Source: Holophagaceae bacterium UBA1801 (lineage in GTDB: Bacteria > Acidobacteriota > Holophagae > Holophagales > Holophagaceae). Taken from it: a stretch of DNA of 14,980 bases. Location of the stretch: NCBI GenBank assembly GCA_002319925.1, contig DCFP01000117.1, forward strand, positions 39,262 through 54,241, written 5' to 3'. The translations under genes were made by a program, and so were the position numbers. This document shows, piece after piece, positions 12,968 to 14,980 of this stretch (positions within the stretch are counted from its first letter, which is position 1; the number at the start of each line of letters is the position of its first letter). The notes under the pieces are model-generated. The model was not told where the DNA came from. It did not search any database and worked only from the letters and a program-made list of their open reading frames with translations.

Positions 12968-13837
12968 TCATCCCTTGCCCAGCTGAGCTTCCAGTTCAGC
13001 GATGCGCTGCTTGAGGGCGGCGATGGTCGCTTCCTTGCCGCCACGCACGTTCGCCAGCCCCGCCTCGATCCAGTCGATCCAGGCCTGCAAATTCTCGCCA
13101 GTGGTAGCGGAGAGCTTGATCACTTGAAGCTTGGGATTGACGCTCAGAGCGTGGTCGATGCACTTCTCCACATTGAAGTTCACATAGGGCAGGAGATCGA
13201 TCTTGTTGAGGATCATGAGATCTGCGGCGGCGAACATGTCGGGATACTTGTAGGGTTTGTCCTCGCCTTCCGTCACCGAGAGAATCACGACCTTGTGGGC
13301 TTCGCCCAGGTCGAAGCCAGCGGGGCACACCAGGTTGCCGACGTTCTCCACCATCAGGATGGAGTTGTCGGCCAATCCCAATTGTTCGGCCGCATGCCCC
13401 ACCATGTGGGCATCCAGGTGGCAGCCCTTACCAGTATTGATCTGGATGGCGGGCACGCCCGTGGCGCGAATGCGGTCCGCATCGAAGGTGGTCTGCTGGT
13501 CGCCCTCCACCACGGCGATCTTCACGTGCTCCTTGAGTCGATCGATGGTCGTGGTCAGGAGTGTGGTCTTGCCCGAGCCCGGGCTGGACACGAGGTTGAG
13601 CACGAAGATGCCCTTTTGGCTCCACGCCTTCCGGTTCTCTGCGGCGAAGGCATTGTTCTTCGCCAGGAGGTCCTGTTCCAGCTGGATCATCCGGCCCGCG
13701 CCTTCCTCGTGGTGGACATGGGCATGTTTGCGGACGCCCTTGAACGTGCCCGAAGGGGAATGCTCATGCGCGTGGGCGTGGTCATGAACGCCCTCGATCC
13801 GGGCTCCATCGCCTCCGCATCCACAGGTGGTGCACAT
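12968..13837 (-). CDS. hypB: Nickel-incorporation GTPase HypB
   Basis: HypB is a SIMIBI-class GTPase that, with HypA, inserts nickel into the hydrogenase large subunit. The 289-residue protein starts MCTTCGCGG, the high-affinity nickel-binding N-terminus, followed by a His-rich stretch (residues 18-43, HDHAHAHEH and KHAHVHH) for nickel storage. The G domain has Walker A SSPGSGKTTLL (84-94), EGDQQTTFDADR (111-122), the metal site Cys139-His140 with Cys171, and NKID at 211-214. The C-terminus has an extra heptad-like helix (IAALKQRIAELEAQL, about 272-286). The ATG at 13837 is chosen because GGAG lies 5 nt upstream and the protein then begins with the nickel motif. A longer frame to 13873 adds 12 unconserved residues. 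No hypA is adjacent in the window. Confidence 0.96.
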   Translation of the reverse strand: MCTTCGCGGDGARIEGVHDHAHAHEHSPSGTFKGVRKHAHVHHEEGAGRMIQLEQDLLAKNNAFAAENRKAWSQKGIFVLNLVSSPGSGKTTLLTTTIDRLKEHVKIAVVEGDQQTTFDADRIRATGVPAIQINTGKGCHLDAHMVGHAAEQLGLADNSILMVENVGNLVCPAGFDLGEAHKVVILSVTEGEDKPYKYPDMFAAADLMILNKIDLLPYVNFNVEKCIDHALSVNPKLQVIKLSATTGENLQAWIDWIEAGLANVRGGKEATIAALKQRIAELEAQLGKG

Positions 13838-13894
13838 ACTCGCTCCTTCAGCCCATTTCGATGCCGGCGGCATGAATGCGGCGCAGCCCGTATT

Positions 13895-14395
13895 TTACCG
13901 CACCAGGAGGTGTTCCTCCCAAACCTCGGGGCTGATGTGATGAAGGAGCGGAGAAAGGAAGGCCCAGGCCTGATCCAAATACTTGGCAGATGACTCCGAC
14001 AGAGGCTGGCCCAGCTCGAAAGCCTCGCCCCGTACGCTCAGCAGGAAACAGGGCGGCGGTGCTTCGTGATGGACCTGCGCATAGACGTGCAGCACGGCTT
14101 CCGGGGACAGCTCATGGGTCGTGAAACTGGAATCGGATGCCGGAGCTAGCCGCCGGAATTCGAAGGGTGGTTCGCAGGAAGCACTGGCATCAATGAAGAG
14201 CCCCATGTCCCGACCGGCCAGATCCAGCGCATGCTCGATCTGGAGCTGAAAATCCTCCACCAGGAAGATGTTTCCCACCTGGGCATGCTGCTCAAGCCAG
14301 GCTTCGACCCTCGCCATCAACGCAGGCCCGAGGCCATCGTCGCCCCGGCTGGGATTGCCCCAGCCGAAGATGACGAGTTGCAATGGCTCGCTCAA
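13895..14395 (-). CDS. NiFe-hydrogenase maturation endopeptidase (HycI/HoxW type)
   Basis: This protease removes the C-terminal extension of the hydrogenase large subunit after nickel insertion. The 166-residue protein has the family opening VIFGWGNPSRGDDGLGPAL. The metal-contacting acidic residue is Asp20, where HybD-type enzymes have Glu, as in many group-3 (HoxW-like) members. The second site is Asp69 (FIDAS) and the third is His94 (THELSPEAV). The start is TTG at 14395, because no ATG or GTG lies upstream in frame after the preceding gene's stop. Its ribosome site is unclear (GGACGG about 9 nt upstream). It starts 3 nt after the stop of the large-subunit gene, implying translational coupling and dedication to that enzyme. 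Confidence 0.92.
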   Translation of the reverse strand: MSEPLQLVIFGWGNPSRGDDGLGPALMARVEAWLEQHAQVGNIFLVEDFQLQIEHALDLAGRDMGLFIDASASCEPPFEFRRLAPASDSSFTTHELSPEAVLHVYAQVHHEAPPPCFLLSVRGEAFELGQPLSESSAKYLDQAWAFLSPLLHHISPEVWEEHLLVR

Positions 14396-14398
14396 GCC

Positions 14399-14980
14399 CT
14401 AGCCGTCCAGCTGTCCGTCCGCGTGCTTGACCAGGCGGTCCACCAGCTGACCGTCGGCGTCCCGCAGTTCCACTTCCAGGGGCATCTTGCCGATGGCGTG
14501 GGTGGCGCAGGAGAGGCACGGGTCGTAGCAGCGGATGGCCACTTCGATGTGGTTCAGCAGGCCTTCCGTGATCTTCTTGCCGTCCAGGTACTTGGCGGCC
14601 ACTTCGCGCACAGCGGTGTTCATGGCCGTGTTGTTGTTGGTGGTGGAGACGATGAGGTTGGCCTTCTCGATGACCTCGTCCTCCGTGATCTTGTAGTGGT
14701 GGAACAGCGTGCCCCGGGGCGCTTCGATGACGCCGACGCCGACCAGGGATTTCTCGCCCTTGACCACAAGATCCGAACCCATGACATCGGGATCATCCAG
14801 CAGTTCGCGAATGCCCTCGGCGGAATGGAGCATCTCGATCATCCGCGCCCAGTGGTAGGCCAGGGAAGCATGCATGGGCTCGCCTTTGCCCATGGCCTTG
14901 AACTCCTGGCGCTCCTGCTCCGCCAGCGGCGTAGGAATGCGGTCGCAGTTGTTGACGCGGGCCAGCGGGCCCACGCGGTA
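14399..14980 (-). CDS. NiFe hydrogenase large subunit, C-terminal part (cut by window edge)
   Basis: The last 193 residues of a NiFe hydrogenase catalytic subunit are present, and the frame runs open to the right edge. Typical features are YRVGPLARVN at the start and GVIEAPRGTLFHHYKI in the middle. TTNNNTAMNTAVREVA follows, then the C-terminal nickel-binding motif DPCLSCATH at residues 153-161, where Cys155 and Cys158 bind the NiFe centre. The 32 residues after His161 are the peptide removed by the maturation protease, whose gene follows immediately. The wording around DPCLSCATHAIGKMPL is closest to group 3 (HoxH-like, cytoplasmic, bidirectional) enzymes. I therefore expect NAD(P)- or ferredoxin-linked small and diaphorase subunits outside the window to the right. 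Subgroup 3b, 3c or 3d cannot be settled from this fragment. Confidence 0.95.
   Translation of the reverse strand, partial: YRVGPLARVNNCDRIPTPLAEQERQEFKAMGKGEPMHASLAYHWARMIEMLHSAEGIRELLDDPDVMGSDLVVKGEKSLVGVGVIEAPRGTLFHHYKITEDEVIEKANLIVSTTNNNTAMNTAVREVAAKYLDGKKITEGLLNHIEVAIRCYDPCLSCATHAIGKMPLEVELRDADGQLVDRLVKHADGQLDG

Noticed and set aside
12758..13993. A 411-codon open frame on the plus strand across the hypB region
   Set aside because: It is antisense to hypB, which has every family motif. Its translation is low in recognisable structure and reflects the codon bias of the GC-rich opposite strand.

Overview
The window looks like a chromosomal segment of a GC-rich, Gram-negative, motile bacterium with a hydrogenase. 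The mix of a chemoreceptor, fatty-acid synthesis genes, and a group-3-type NiFe hydrogenase with its own maturation genes would fit an anaerobic or facultative Acidobacteriota such as the Holophaga/Geothrix group. That placement is an impression from protein style and cannot be proven here. There are no rRNA, tRNA, CRISPR or transposase genes. Most genes are compact housekeeping or accessory genes.

Layout, left to right. (1) Positions 1-282 hold the 5' end of uvrB (minus strand). It is divergent from a full-length methyl-accepting chemotaxis protein (477-2090, plus), which has a sigma-28-like promoter upstream. (2) A dense palindromic intergenic block (about 2092-2229) separates the chemoreceptor from the convergent acpP-fabF pair (minus, 3869 to 2225). 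A GC-rich hairpin lies between acpP and fabF. (3) Divergent from acpP is a XerD-like tyrosine recombinase (3941-4876). It is followed by a 463-bp gene-free stretch containing an imperfect duplication of the xerD 3' end plus several palindromes, then an ArgR-family regulator (5340-5765). (4) Next comes a WYL-domain protein with AT-hook-like basic motifs and a charged, low-complexity tail (5830-6846). (5) An Rrf2-family regulator with an unusual C-terminal cysteine cluster (7002-7511) has a good sigma-70 promoter and a candidate operator. It is almost certainly co-transcribed with ttcA (tRNA 2-thiocytidine synthesis). A solitary HEPN-domain protein and an EamA/DMT transporter follow. (6) From the right edge, reading leftward on the minus strand, is a hydrogenase cluster: the C-terminus of the NiFe large subunit, its maturation endopeptidase, hypB and hypF. 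Two small genes follow on the same strand: an SCP2-like protein and an unrecognised 90-residue protein. A long inverted GA-rich repeat sits between hypB and hypF.

How the genes work together. HypF starts the carbamoyl/cyanide ligand pathway and HypB delivers nickel. The endopeptidase then removes the C-terminal tail of the large subunit whose CxxC motif is visible here. AcpP and FabF act together in fatty-acid elongation. The Rrf2 regulator and TtcA are both probable Fe-S-linked proteins and make a plausible regulatory pair. The most unusual signals are the xerD 3' duplication with codon-third-position divergence, the Rrf2 cysteine cluster beside ttcA, the AT-hook/WYL architecture, and the structured intergenic repeats. 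I did not find clear evidence for a complete new multi-gene system.
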